From Nematostella vectensis (lineage: Eukaryota > Cnidaria > Anthozoa > Actiniaria > Edwardsiidae): DNA of 64,000 nucleotides. This document shows positions 8,363 to 19,000 of this stretch, in pieces; position 1 is the stretch's first letter; each line of letters opens with the position of its first letter. The DNA lies in assembly GCF_932526225.1 (NCBI RefSeq), contig NC_064038.1:5192741-5256740 (forward strand), in the 5' to 3' direction. The notes beneath the pieces are model-generated. The model worked only from the letters and a program-made list of their open reading frames with translations, was not told the DNA's origin and did not search any database. Both the position numbers and the translations under genes were made by a program.

Positions 8363-9046
8363 ATGGCAAACAGCGGCGTTAGCAGCGGTGCCATATACCC
8401 CTCGCTTCCCAGCGTCTGCCCCCCGAAGGGTACGCACATGACGCCCACCGCTCCGGCAAGCATCGGCGGCGACGTGCAAAGCTTCCGACCCCAGAGAATA
8501 TGTGACACTCAGGCGGTTCTAGACAACGAGATATCGCATCATCGACAGGTGCGGAAAAAGTATAAGCGCGCCTCCGCCGTTACCCATGCTGTGTCTGTGG
8601 CATCCGGCATCGCTGCAGGGGCGCTTTCCAGTTCCGGGGCAGGGGTCTCTTTGAGTAGGATAGGGGTTCTGATCGGCGGCCCGCTGGCAGGGTTCGCTGG
8701 GCTGGTCGGTGTCGTGGGCGCGGGCGCGGGGGTGGTCTCTAGGGGTCTTACGAGCAAGGTGGCTAAACACGAAGACACGATGGTTTTAGCGGAGAGTAAA
8801 AAAAACTCGATCAGCGAGCTGGTCTCTAAGGCTCTGCAAGACGGGCATATCTCAGACGAAGAGTTTCGGCTGATACTTCTGGAACAAGAGAGATACTACG
8901 CGCTCAAGGCCGCTATCAGAGCTCGGCACGGCCTCGCATCGCGTGGGAAAAAAAGCAGGAAAGGGCCCTCCCTGGAGACACGCGAAAAGATGAAAAAGAG
9001 GCTGCGAGAAATTCGCGAGGAGTTCGGGAGCGAGGTGTTCGAGTAA
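8363..9046 (+). CDS. Virion-type protein with Gly/Ala-rich membrane segment
   Basis: An intact 227-residue ORF from an ATG at 8,363. Residues 1-45 are hydrophilic; about residues 70-130 form a small-residue hydrophobic region (AVSVASGIAAGALSSSGAG, then GVLIGGPLAGFAGLVGVVG) likely to insert in membranes. The C-terminal third is helical and charged (DGHISDEEFRLILLEQERYY) and ends in a strongly basic stretch. I associate the type with cnidarian Polinton-like elements; a role in membrane penetration or DNA condensation is inference. The stop codon is inside the extended terminal inverted repeat, as at the other end of the element. Confidence 0.55.
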   Translation: MANSGVSSGAIYPSLPSVCPPKGTHMTPTAPASIGGDVQSFRPQRICDTQAVLDNEISHHRQVRKKYKRASAVTHAVSVASGIAAGALSSSGAGVSLSRIGVLIGGPLAGFAGLVGVVGAGAGVVSRGLTSKVAKHEDTMVLAESKKNSISELVSKALQDGHISDEEFRLILLEQERYYALKAAIRARHGLASRGKKSRKGPSLETREKMKKRLREIREEFGSEVFE

Positions 9047-9048
9047 AG

Positions 9049-9097
9049 CTCAGGTTTAAACGCCACGCCAGCGGCTTTGAATTTACGGCCGAAAAAC
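9049..9097. repeat. Terminal inverted repeat, right end of copy 1
   Basis: These 49 bp are the exact reverse complement of 55,726-55,774 at the left end of copy 2. The match starts CTCAGGTTTAAACGCC and ends ACGGCCGAAAAAC. Similarity continues about 8 bp inward (GAGTAAA then one mismatch) and includes the stop codon of the adjacent gene. Outward the two sequences diverge at once, so this is taken as the element boundary. Confidence 0.85.
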
Positions 9098-9400
9098 GGC
9101 GGCCCAACCCAATGCTATGCACATGTGTTTATATACGTACGTACGCACATGTGCATATACTATAGGACAGACGGGGGTCTAATTGCAAGGTTCCCACTCG
9201 TTTCTATGAAAGGCCCCAGTCCCGCTGCTGTCGATAGACAGCGGATTAATGATTGCTAACCATTGCTAATTATTTATCTTCGCGGAGTGTGTTTTGCGTA
9301 GATTAATAATTGCTAATTATTAATCTGCGAAGTGGTCCCGACGTAGATTTATAATTAGCAATTATTAATCTACGCGAAACGCGTTTCGGTGTCTATGAAA
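9098..9400. repeat. Outer flank of copy 1: alternating palindrome and AT-rich palindromes
   Basis: Just outside the terminal repeat is an alternating TACGTACG/CATATG tract (9,117-9,165). Further out are three imperfect AT-rich palindromes centred on TTGCTAATTATTAATC (9,241-9,285, 9,296-9,329, 9,340-9,376), each bordered by GTAGATT/AATCTAC. A shorter palindrome of the same type (GTAGATTGCTAATTATCCAT) lies outside the left end of copy 2 at 55,673-55,700. These may be outer, decayed parts of the element or preferred flanking DNA. Confidence 0.5.
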
Positions 9401-10400
9401 ATTCAAAGTCCCCCCCTTCAGGGGACTTGATGCGCTTGTTCAGGAGCGAGCAAAAACCGGCATATTTCAGGGGACATATGTTTCATGCGCTTGTTTATGA
9501 GCGAGCATATTATTTCATGCCTTGTTTTACAAAAACACTAGAACAACTAGAGTGAACCTGACTCTTTGGTGAACCCGAACCCGATTATTCGGCACGCGTA
9601 CGACAATAACTCTCACAGTTCTCCCCCGATTGCCACGATCTTTTTGTCAAATTAAAGCTCATACATAAGGGAATCTTTTTTGCGGGATCTGTTTGATGCG
9701 CTTGTTTATGAGCAAGCGTAAACTGGCATATTACAGTCGCCGCCGCGTTGTTTTACAATAACACAAGAACAACGACAATGAAACAACTTTCGTCTTTATT
9801 CGCTCGTTAAATTAGGTATCCCAACACAACACACATCAAATAAATCCCTTTACTATAATGGAAAGTGTTTTGTATTTATTTCTGTCACGATCTTCATCGT
9901 TTAATACGGGCTCAAGATACTTTTTGTTAACCGTTTGTTTAGCGAGAAAGCATCCCCGTATCCAAGCGACCGACATCTGTCAATGGAACAATTTTCGTCT
10001 AATCGCTCGTTAAATTAGGTATCCCAACAAAACATACATCAAATAAATCCCTTTACTATAACGGAAAAGTATCTCGCATTTATTTGGTGCGATTTTTCTA
10101 GCGCTGCCATGATATGGAAAGTTTGATACCGACTTTGGGTTCATTTTCACACCTAGCTAGCGGCTAAGAATGCCGCCGTCATTAACATCATGTTGTCTTA
10201 TCTTACAAGCATTCGCTGTCGGCTTGTAATGTCGGCTGATAATAATTAACTCTGTAGTGGGTAATTTACGACCTAAGCGTATTTTTTTTTTCGGATAGAA
10301 TTATCATATAAGGTTTCGAGATTTTCGAAAAAGGATCGAAATATGACATTAGCATATAAGGGTTTGGCTCGCTTCTACATTAGCATATAAGCGAGCCAAT
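9400..10400. repeat. Non-coding DNA with diverged short tandem repeats
   Basis: No gene is seen. GATGCGCTTGTTTATGAGC-type segments recur at about 9,430, 9,487 and 9,695. A block around TTAAATTAGGTATCCCAAC and CAAATAAATCCCTTTAC recurs at about 9,808-9,866 and 10,009-10,068. The origin is unknown. Confidence 0.5.
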
Positions 10401-10417
10401 AAGCAAACAGGGTAAAA

Positions 10418-10747
10418 TGCATCCAACAAAAGCGCTACAGAGACCACCAGGCCATCATCTTCAAAGGCTGGGAAGACTACGCGGCCGGCGAGAAGAGTGT
10501 ACATGCCCTTCTACGTACCTGCGCTAGAGTCAATCAGCCCGTCCGCGACCAGAAAGTCAAGGTCAAGGCTCAATTGAGCAAATACAAAAACGGCTCTGAC
10601 AAAAGTCAACCATATGCTTCTGCTCACACAAAACATCAACATAATTCCCGTGATCCCTCATATCCCTATCCCGACCGTCTACCAAAGTCAGAAAATAAAA
10701 AAAAAAAATCCCTTGTCTATCCCGTATCGAATCCCGCAACTCGTTAG
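10418..10747 (+). other. Possible coding fragment of unknown origin
   Basis: A frame open for 110 codons with no ATG at its start; the preceding AAACAG could be a splice acceptor. The first 55 codons look protein-like (HQAIIFKGWEDYAAGEKSVH); the last part is low complexity with a run of Lys. I recognise no family. It could be an exon of a host gene cut by the duplication edge at about 10,970, or a transposon fragment. Confidence 0.25.
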
Positions 10748-11508
10748 AAAAGCCACGCAATTCGTGATTTTATTCGCTACGCGATGAAAACATTCAACAC
10801 GCAAAAGATATATAAATACCAGAACCAATCTACAAATTAAGAAAAACTAAGAATAAGACGTGAATAAGACTTTCGTTAAAGAGTGGGGCGGACTAGCTTT
10901 TCGATTTTTCGGTGGGGCGGTTGTACGTTGGGGGGCGGTCATTATGTGGGACGGACAAACCAGTATTCATTATGTGGTTTGGTTATGGTTATGTAGGTAT
11001 CGATCGTGCATGTGAAAATCGTTGTTTAATCATTGTATATCAGTGTGGTTTGTTATTAATTGTGTAAGCAAAATAAACTCGTAACTAAGCAAACAAATGC
11101 CACATCTTAAATAACTCATGAACCAAAGTATCAAATTTCAGTTCAGTGTAAATTAAACTTTATTTTCTCAATATAACTCAGACATACTAAACTGTGTGAA
11201 GCATAAGTATTTTTACTTCATTCAAACATTTTTTTAATTATTTTAAATCTTGCTCGTGCAGTTTACCCCTCTTAGCTCCGATTTTAAAACCTTCAAATAG
11301 CAATAAATATACAAGACTAGTACAAGACAGTAATTTGTTATCCTGCCCAAAAATATTCGAAAGCTGCTCGCACGGTGCTGGCTTTTGTTGATCGAAAACG
11401 TATTATAACAAAACTCAAAATTGAAAATACGAAATATAGACTTTTATTTACTTGCTATATAACAGATCATTTTAAAAAAACATTGAATACTTTGAAATAA
11501 TGTCGTAC

Positions 11509-11883
11509 CTTCATTTCGTAATGGTCTGAGGTGGAGTTGGGCTGGTACTTCTCGTCTGGGCAGCTGTACTTATCGACAGACAGTAATTCGCACCAAAACT
11601 TTAAGCTCGAGTCAGCAATGGCCGCCACGTTGACAGACAAACACTCCAAGACGTCAAGACACCTCATCCAGCAAGAAAGAGCATCGCCTGTGAAACTACG
11701 AGAGATGATCGGCCCTTCTAGATACGAAGAGCTGTTCTTAATGAAGTTACCGAAAGAAAAGTCAAATTCCGAGTTTCTTTGCTTCCCGTTAGAAGTTCCT
11801 TCTATTAAGAAGGGCAGGAAAGCCAAGATGAAGAAAATATAAAAAGTGAAACGTAGAATTTGCAGGAATAACATGCCGACCAA
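11509..11883 (-). pseudogene. PAN-EGF-discoidin gene C: first exon only
   Basis: A 375-bp exon equal in length to the first exons of genes A and B. It encodes a signal peptide (LRFTFYIFFILAFLPFLIEG) and a PAN/apple-like domain with Cys residues in SCWMRC, CLSVN, WCELL and SCPDE. It ends at a GT donor (AAG|GTACGA). The EGF and discoidin exons expected to the left are absent because homology with the other loci stops near 10,970. So the gene is 3'-truncated unless it splices to something else. Confidence 0.7.
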
Positions 11884-11899
11884 TCTCTAAGAAAATATG

Positions 11900-13016
11900 T
11901 TTTTGAGAAACTTTTTATTTCGATTTAAAAGCTTTCGTTAATTATTAATTTGTCGCTGCTTTGAATGATTCGCTGAGAATGATAATTTGTTTTCAAAAAA
12001 GTTTATTGTCTTGTTATTTGTGTCGAACAAACTGTAAGATGTTCGTGATAGACTTCGTATATTGATCTTAAGCATTTCGTGAATAATTAATTCTTCGGTA
12101 CTTTTCTGAATGATTCACTGTGTCATTAGAAACAATTCGCTGTCAAATGTTTTCTGATCTCTCATGATAACATCAAATCTTATTGCTTTTCAATAGATTT
12201 TTTTCAATTTTATCCATCTGAACCCTATTTTAATTTTACAACCTTTCTGAATTGTCATTAGGAACCATTCGCCGTCAAATGTTTGTGATCTCCCCCGTTA
12301 CTTTTCACTTTATTTGGGCTTTCGCAAACTTTTAAATCATTGTTTATTCAAGTTTGTAGACTTCGTTTGTGGATGGTTATTTTGAAGTTGAAATTTTTGC
12401 AAATAAACCATTGTATTTTCAACTAATAACAGAGGAGAAGTTGATCGACATTCTTTAAGGTAATTTTTTAATTTATTCATGACGACGCTTATTATCTCGC
12501 ACCACAATATTCCCTGTAAACTCCTTTACAGCTTTACGATTCTACGGTCACACGGGGACGTAAATTGCTTACAACGTATCACATATTCAAGTATCTATCT
12601 CCTTAGGGTTGTGTCTCCCGCGTCAGTCGTATCCGTTGTATGAAAATATCACGTTGCGCGCCTTTAATGGGAAACATGGTGTCAAAAACCACGCTGGGCT
12701 TTAGATGTAAACATGCGCTGCGCACTATTTTATTTGTATGGATAGGTTGTGCAATAAAGTGAAGTAAAGTAAAAAAATAAAGTGAGAAGGCGAACAAATT
12801 TTCTTTTACTGGCTGTTCAACAAAGGAAAACAAGTGACGCCTGAAAAATATGATAGCTCATTTCTGATTGTTTCTTCTTCTCTTTTCCTTTCACTTATTT
12901 CAGAAAACGATTCAGCCAAATATTTTTTAATAGTGTCTCATATTCCTATTTCTCTTGAGTCTGGAAACTCTTGTGATCCTTGTGTTTTTTTTTACCCTCT
13001 AAACGTTACTGTGTAG
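11900..13016. other. Non-coding region between PAN exon and TTC37 exons
   Basis: AT-rich DNA with segments also found near 30,240-30,480, 36,120-37,330, 42,730-43,150 and 54,990-55,150 (for example TTCGTGATAGACTTC). A short conserved ORF end (FVDGYFEVEIFANKPL) at 12,365-12,460 is repeated at 43,683-43,779 but has no evident gene around it. It contains the divergent upstream region of the PAN gene. Confidence 0.5.
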
Positions 13017-16000
13017 TGTACGTGACAAAAGCTGATTTAGTATCCAAGTTCCCGTGGTTAACCCATGCTACTTCTGATCAATCTTCCAGCTCTCAACTCT
13101 CCCAGCCATGTGAACGCGGCCTAATGGCGCTGTGTGCCCTCGGTCTGGTGACGGGAGACTCGGCGCTAGCAGGGGCTGCACTCGGGGAACTGATGAAGCT
13201 TGGAGGAGAAGGTATCACAATATTTTGACAAAGTAGAAACACTATGGAGTTGGTTGTTTAAAATCAACATTTGGAACACGTATTTGAAAAACTCAAGTCA
13301 CATAAGCCCCCCTCCTTCCTTAAAGCCCCCCCCCCTCCCCCACCCACCCTCAAGATTATAACGCACCTAGCGTGACACAATACCAGGTCTATCAACGTGT
13401 ATTTAATGTTTATATCAGCGAGTAACTTTCTTTTTCCGTGTAAATATAAACAAACGGCACAGAAGCCATATACCGGGAATACGCCTCTCTCTACATAAGC
13501 CTCCTTTCTTCGGGACGAAAGATAACCACGTAGAACTTTTTCAGGAATTAAAATGAAAATTTAAACTAAAATTTTGCTGTAAACGTCAAATGTATTTCTA
13601 TAACTTAATCCAAAGCACAATGTATAGTGTATACAGCCTCTTTTCTTCGGAACAAAAGTACGCCGCGGGTTCTTTTAGCAATTTTTAACCCAAACACAAT
13701 GTATAGTGTAGTGAGTATATTACTTGTGTTGTTATCGCCTTACTATTTCGAATTTCTTTTATCTCTAGGTAATAAAGACCTGCATTACGAGATCTGCTAT
13801 CTTTTCTCAAGATTCTACACTCTTCAGGTGTGTATCTAAGGATTAAGTGTTAAGATTTCTTGCGGTTGTTGTATCCTCTCGCGTGACCACCTACCCTGCT
13901 TGCTCAAAAATTTAACCTTGAATACCCCTTTTTAAACACTTTTTTTAGAAACGTTCGAAGAAAGCTCAGTGTGGTAAATGATTTGCACAAACAAAAGACA
14001 TGCTGTAACACATACAGGAGAAAAGACACATCTAAAAAAACTTTTACTTTAGAAGATCTCCGACAACCTATCGTTTCATTCAGTGTGGTAAATGCTTTGG
14101 ACTGGTTGGAACCCTCGAACGCATTCTCTTACACACACAGGAGAAAAGCCACATCAGTGTCCACAATGTGGTAAATGCACAAACTGGACACAAACTTTTA
14201 CTTTAGAAGATCTCCGACAACCTATCATTTCATAAAAGGCAGAAGGTAGTGTAAAAAAGCTAAGGTAAAAGGTGTCTGATAACCATTTGATATTAACCCC
14301 CTGCCGCTTTTTCCACAGGGTGACCCTCGCCTCGGTCTTCGTCATATTGTCAAGGCAGTCCATCGGTAAGACCACGTGACACTAGCAAATGTAAAGTGAT
14401 ACTTGTTAAAGCCCGCGGCAGCATGAAGCTATAGGGCTGGAATTATTCAAGTTACCAATACGTTTTTCTATCGTCAAGATAGCGCCATCCATTCTTCGTA
14501 CAATTTGCAACAGTTGGACCTTAAAGGTTATTCGACCTTTTTACAGTACGTTTTCGTGTCATGTGTTTAGGCACCCGGACCGTGCGGAATTATGGGATCA
14601 GCTGGCGGCCTTTATTGTACAAGTCTGTCCTGACAATCTGCAGGTAAGTCTCACGGGATTTATGCCCATGCTTTGAGATTTCTGGCCCATTTTGGGCTTT
14701 TTTACGATTTCTTACCGCCCTGCTAACATTCGTTTCAATTCCCAATTCTAAGCAAGACTTGTCATGCTATTAGGACATGGCTAGCCATTTCCAGTCAGAA
14801 CCATCGCACTTTTTTCTCTTTTTGTTCATGAATAACCTAAACAAAAAGGTCAAAATCAATGCAGCTCGTCGTTGATCTACTGAACTGCCGCGTAAAGCTT
14901 TATCCGGTTAGAATCAGTCCTAGTCTACTCACCAGCCGCTTTTAATGGCACGCACGCCTTCCCACTAGCTTGTTGGGGAGGCGTGCGTGACACTATGAGT
15001 GGCTGTTAAGCAGCGTTGGTCTGGCCCAAGTTATCACTTGACTTATACAGAAGACTTGACTGGCATTTCTTGACTTTTTTGTGTTTTTCCCGTTTCTTGT
15101 AGGCGGCTTCACGCTGTGCAGAGGGAACAGTAAAGCTCGATCCTGGCACTGCTGGGGTAAGAATTGTCGACAGTGTTTTCGAGCCTAATGAAAGTATTGA
15201 GGTTGGCCCTGTCAGCCGCCACTTCATCCTGGCATAGTTATGGGGAACATTAAAAAGGCAGTAGCCGCAACTTCATCCTAGCATAGTTAGGGGGAACATT
15301 ATAAAAGCAGAAGCCACCATTTCATCCTAGCATAGTTATGGGGAACATTAAAAAGGCAGTAGCCGCAACTTCTTCATCCTAGCATAGTTAGGGGGAACAT
15401 TAAAAAGGCAGAAGCCGCCTATTCATCCTGGCATAGTCACGGGGAACATTAAAAAGGCAGAAGCCGCCTATTCATCCTGGCAAAGTTATGGGGAACATTA
15501 AAAAGGCAGTAGCCGCCTATTCATCCTGGCATAGTTATGGGGAACATTAAAAAGGCAGAAGCCGCCTATTCATCCTGGCAAAGTTATGGGGAACATTAAA
15601 AAGGCAGTAGCCGCCTATTCATCCTGGCATAGTTATAGGAAGCATTAAAAAGGCAGTAGCCGCCACTTTATCCTAGCATAGTTATAGGGAACATTAAAAA
15701 GGCAGAAGTTAGTATGATTTCACTCTGGGTGCCAGAGGCTAAGCTTGTCTAGCTTTCCAACACATGCTGTAGCTACCCTCGCTCATTGCACCTTTTTAGT
15801 GGAAGGTTTCAAGGTTTATTAAACTAATAACAATACAAATTTATCTGGATTTGCTTGCAGGTAGCTAAGGCTATTCGAGGCCAACAGAGCTTTACATCAT
15901 TACACCAGTTACATTACAATATAAAAGACAATAATGCAGCATCTTTGATCATCTGCTCAGAGCGAGATACTCTGTCACTTTGACAAATTTCATAGATGTT

Positions 16001-19000
16001 TCACAAATCTTTGTTTCATCAAACTTCATGTAGCCCATCAATATGGTTAGGGTAATTGTCAGTGTCTAGGACACACTATATTGATGGCTACATGAAGTTC
16101 CAACCTTTTTCCACAGACAAACCGCACTTTATATCCTGCGAGTATCTTGGGTTCAGGCACATTACCCACCACAAGCGACCCGCCACTCGACGCTTCAAAT
16201 CTAACGTCGCGTTCAACGTACGCTCTGCGTGCTTCCCAGAAGGCTCTGCGCATGTACCCTGGACACTTGACCAACTGGGCTGTTTTTGTGTCTGCTGTAA
16301 CTGCCAATGGTATTGCAGTGGAGAGCGTGACTAGAGAGAAAGGTTTACACCGCCTTGCTCTGAAGCTATCAAGATATGTCAGTTCTAAAGGTACCATAGA
16401 CCCGCGGGTTTGTCGTTCGACCTTCTTTAGAAGCAGATTAACCGGCAGACGTAGGGACAGGGAATTCAAAAGGTTGGAGTATTATGTTGAACTTTTCCCT
16501 AAAAACTGTGTGAGTGATTTCGCCGACATTCGCTACGTCTGAGCGACTCTTTTTCTTTAGACGCAGACCACGTCACATTCATGCAATGTTTATATTTACA
16601 AATAACTATTCCAAATAACTTTGCATTCGGAAATTGTATCGTAACCCGAAGCGCTTCATGGGTGTAAATAAATGGCTGAATCCTATTATCTGAAAGCCAT
16701 GCAAATATTCACAGGAGCATGAACAAGAATTTTATGGTTTTGAAGCCTGGGAATATTTTTATTTACGCTTATTTACTCATTTATTTGATACCCACGAAGC
16801 ACTGCGGGTTACGATTCATGGAACTCTTGAGTGCAACCTTATTTAAAATAGGCGTATATTAGACAGATTTATTACACTATATATATATAGTGTTAGTTTG
16901 AGAAAAATACAAACTACATAGGTTTCCCTACAGGTCTGTTTCGTGGTTGCCCACTCATCAGGGGATTTAATGAGAATATTCCTACCATCGTATATATACT
17001 ATTAACATTGAAATTTACATAATAATAGACTGATAGTTTTAGCTAAGGCGGTAAGAGGAACAATAGCGAGTTACATTAAATATGCGGGGCGAAAACTAAC
17101 AGTGCGGAACGTGTGAAAAATTGATAGCGCGAAAATTTAACGGTGACGGGATTAACAGTTCTAATTGTTTCGTAGCAGGGCTTTGTTTCTGTGGCGGCAC
17201 GAGGACACGAGTTCATTGCGTTTATTTAGAGTTGATAGTTTGGGTTGGCAGATGATCGTCAGCTTTTCCTTGAGGCAGAGGTTGCAACGCTTAGTGGTAC
17301 TGTTGTAGGCGGAGTGGGAAGAAAGAATGCGCCATGAAATAAAGTACTCAATCATGTTGTCCTTGAGAGTCCAGACGTGTTTGCTGAGTTCGGTGGAGTT
17401 TCTGTGTTTGGCGTGTCGGAATGATGCGGTGTGGTTTCTGTACCTGGTCTTAAAGCTGTTTTCAGTGAGCCCGACGTATGTTTCCGAGGTGTTGTTGTCT
17501 TTTCGAGTTACGGTAGCTTGGTAGATAACGGATGTCTGTAGGCAGTTTCCGTCTAGAGGGCAGGTGTCTTTCTGTCGGCAGTTGCATGTCTTGTTGTTGG
17601 TAGTGGTAGGGGCGGAGCTGGTGATCTCGGTAGCCGACGATGCGGTGATGATGTGCTTGTTGTGGTTGTCGATGATCTGTTTGGTGTTGTTCATGCAGCT
17701 GTAACTGATTTTGATGGTGTTTCTGTTGAAGATTTTACGGAGGTGGTTGTCTTTCGGGAAGTGCTTGTCTATCAGGGTGAGGAATCTGTGGCCGATGTTG
17801 ATGCTGGTGTTCTTGCTGAAGGGCGGGTTGTACCATAGGATGTTGTTGCGTTTGCGGGTTTTATGGTTGGTTACGGTGTTGGGTTCGTAGCGTAGCGTGT
17901 AGTTGTATCCGCTATCGTCGAGTGCTTTCTGGTAAGGTGGCGCGGTCTGGTCAAAGGAGGCTTGGTCTGAAGATAGGGCAGATAGGCGTCTGTTGATACC
18001 AGCAGGGATGTTCTTGGTGATGGAGGGCGGGTGGTTGCTCTCACGGTGGACATATTGTAGCGAGGAGTTCGGCTTTGTATAAGGCTGGTGTGCATTACGT
18101 TTTAGGTCAAGGGTGACGTCTAGGAAATTGACAACTTGTTTGTTTGCCTCAATGGTGATTCGGAGTCCGTTGTTGTTGAAGATGCGGCATAGTTCCTTTT
18201 TTAGGTTTTCGGTGGCTCTGGGTGTGGCGTTGGTGATGGCTAGTCCGTCGTCGCGGTAGAGTCCTACGTTCATATTGAGGTCCTGAAGTTGGGAGAGAAG
18301 GAAGTTGCCTACAAGTTCACAGGTTTCTGCGCCATCGAAGCTCCCCATATATATATATATATATATAGGAAGACCATTCGAACGGCCAGACGGATTGGCA
18401 GACACACGAGTGAACAGATAAACGGACAAACAGACACATAGACATACAGATGATGGAATAAACCAATGGAAAGAGGGATGGATCGAGAAACGGAAGAATG
18501 TGGAGAACCACTTTGACCTTATTCCCTCTCTTCATTTAGCTTCTCAAGAAAAAGATGATCTCCTACAGAGCCTCGGTACCAGGCCCTCAGGGTCACACGC
18601 GTCGCTTGCTGACGCTGTCTACAAGTGGACCGTGCTTCACACGGGCTACTGCTTGCTGAACTGCGGGCTCACGCAGGAAGCTTTGCAGCACTGTGAACAA
18701 GTAGGTGGCGCTTTTTATAGTTTTACTTTTGCAGTCACTTCTTTGCCTCTCAACTTGCTCAGTAGTAATGCGTTTGTGATCTACCAATAATTCCGACTGA
18801 AGGTAGGAATTAACAGGAGTCTTCTGTTCTTTCTTTGTAATATTGTTCTGTTATTGTAATATTGTTCTGTTACATATGACAAGTATGTGTATGTACTGTC
18901 AATTATAACAATATATATATATATATATATATATCTTCAATTGTACTATTGTATTTCGTTGTGTCTTGTACTATTCCATTTTGTTGTGTCTTAATTCTTG

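Larger units (their letters stand above)
1..9097 (+). mobile_element. Polinton-like endogenous viral element, copy 1 (right part)
   Basis: This is the right-hand portion of a virus-like DNA transposon; its left end lies before the window. It carries, in order, the end of a helicase, an HNH nuclease, an integrase, small membrane proteins, a packaging-ATPase remnant, the major capsid protein and other virion-type genes, and it ends in a 49-bp inverted terminal repeat. The gene set (retroviral-type integrase plus double-jelly-roll capsid plus packaging ATPase) defines Polintons/Mavericks and related viruses. Positions 1 to about 3,880 are collinear with 59,920-64,000 of copy 2. Many genes have stops, frameshifts or deletions, so this copy is judged defective. 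Genes are intronless and more GC-rich than the surrounding host DNA. Confidence 0.85.

Noticed and set aside
15221-15708. Regular repeats that might be a CRISPR array
   Set aside because: Units are contiguous with no unique spacers, the setting is a eukaryotic intron, and no cas-like genes are present.
15861-15980. Possible extra TTC37 exon after a CTTGCAG acceptor
   Set aside because: The frame is open and starts in phase, but no GT donor follows before the stop, and the neighbouring exons join in phase without it.
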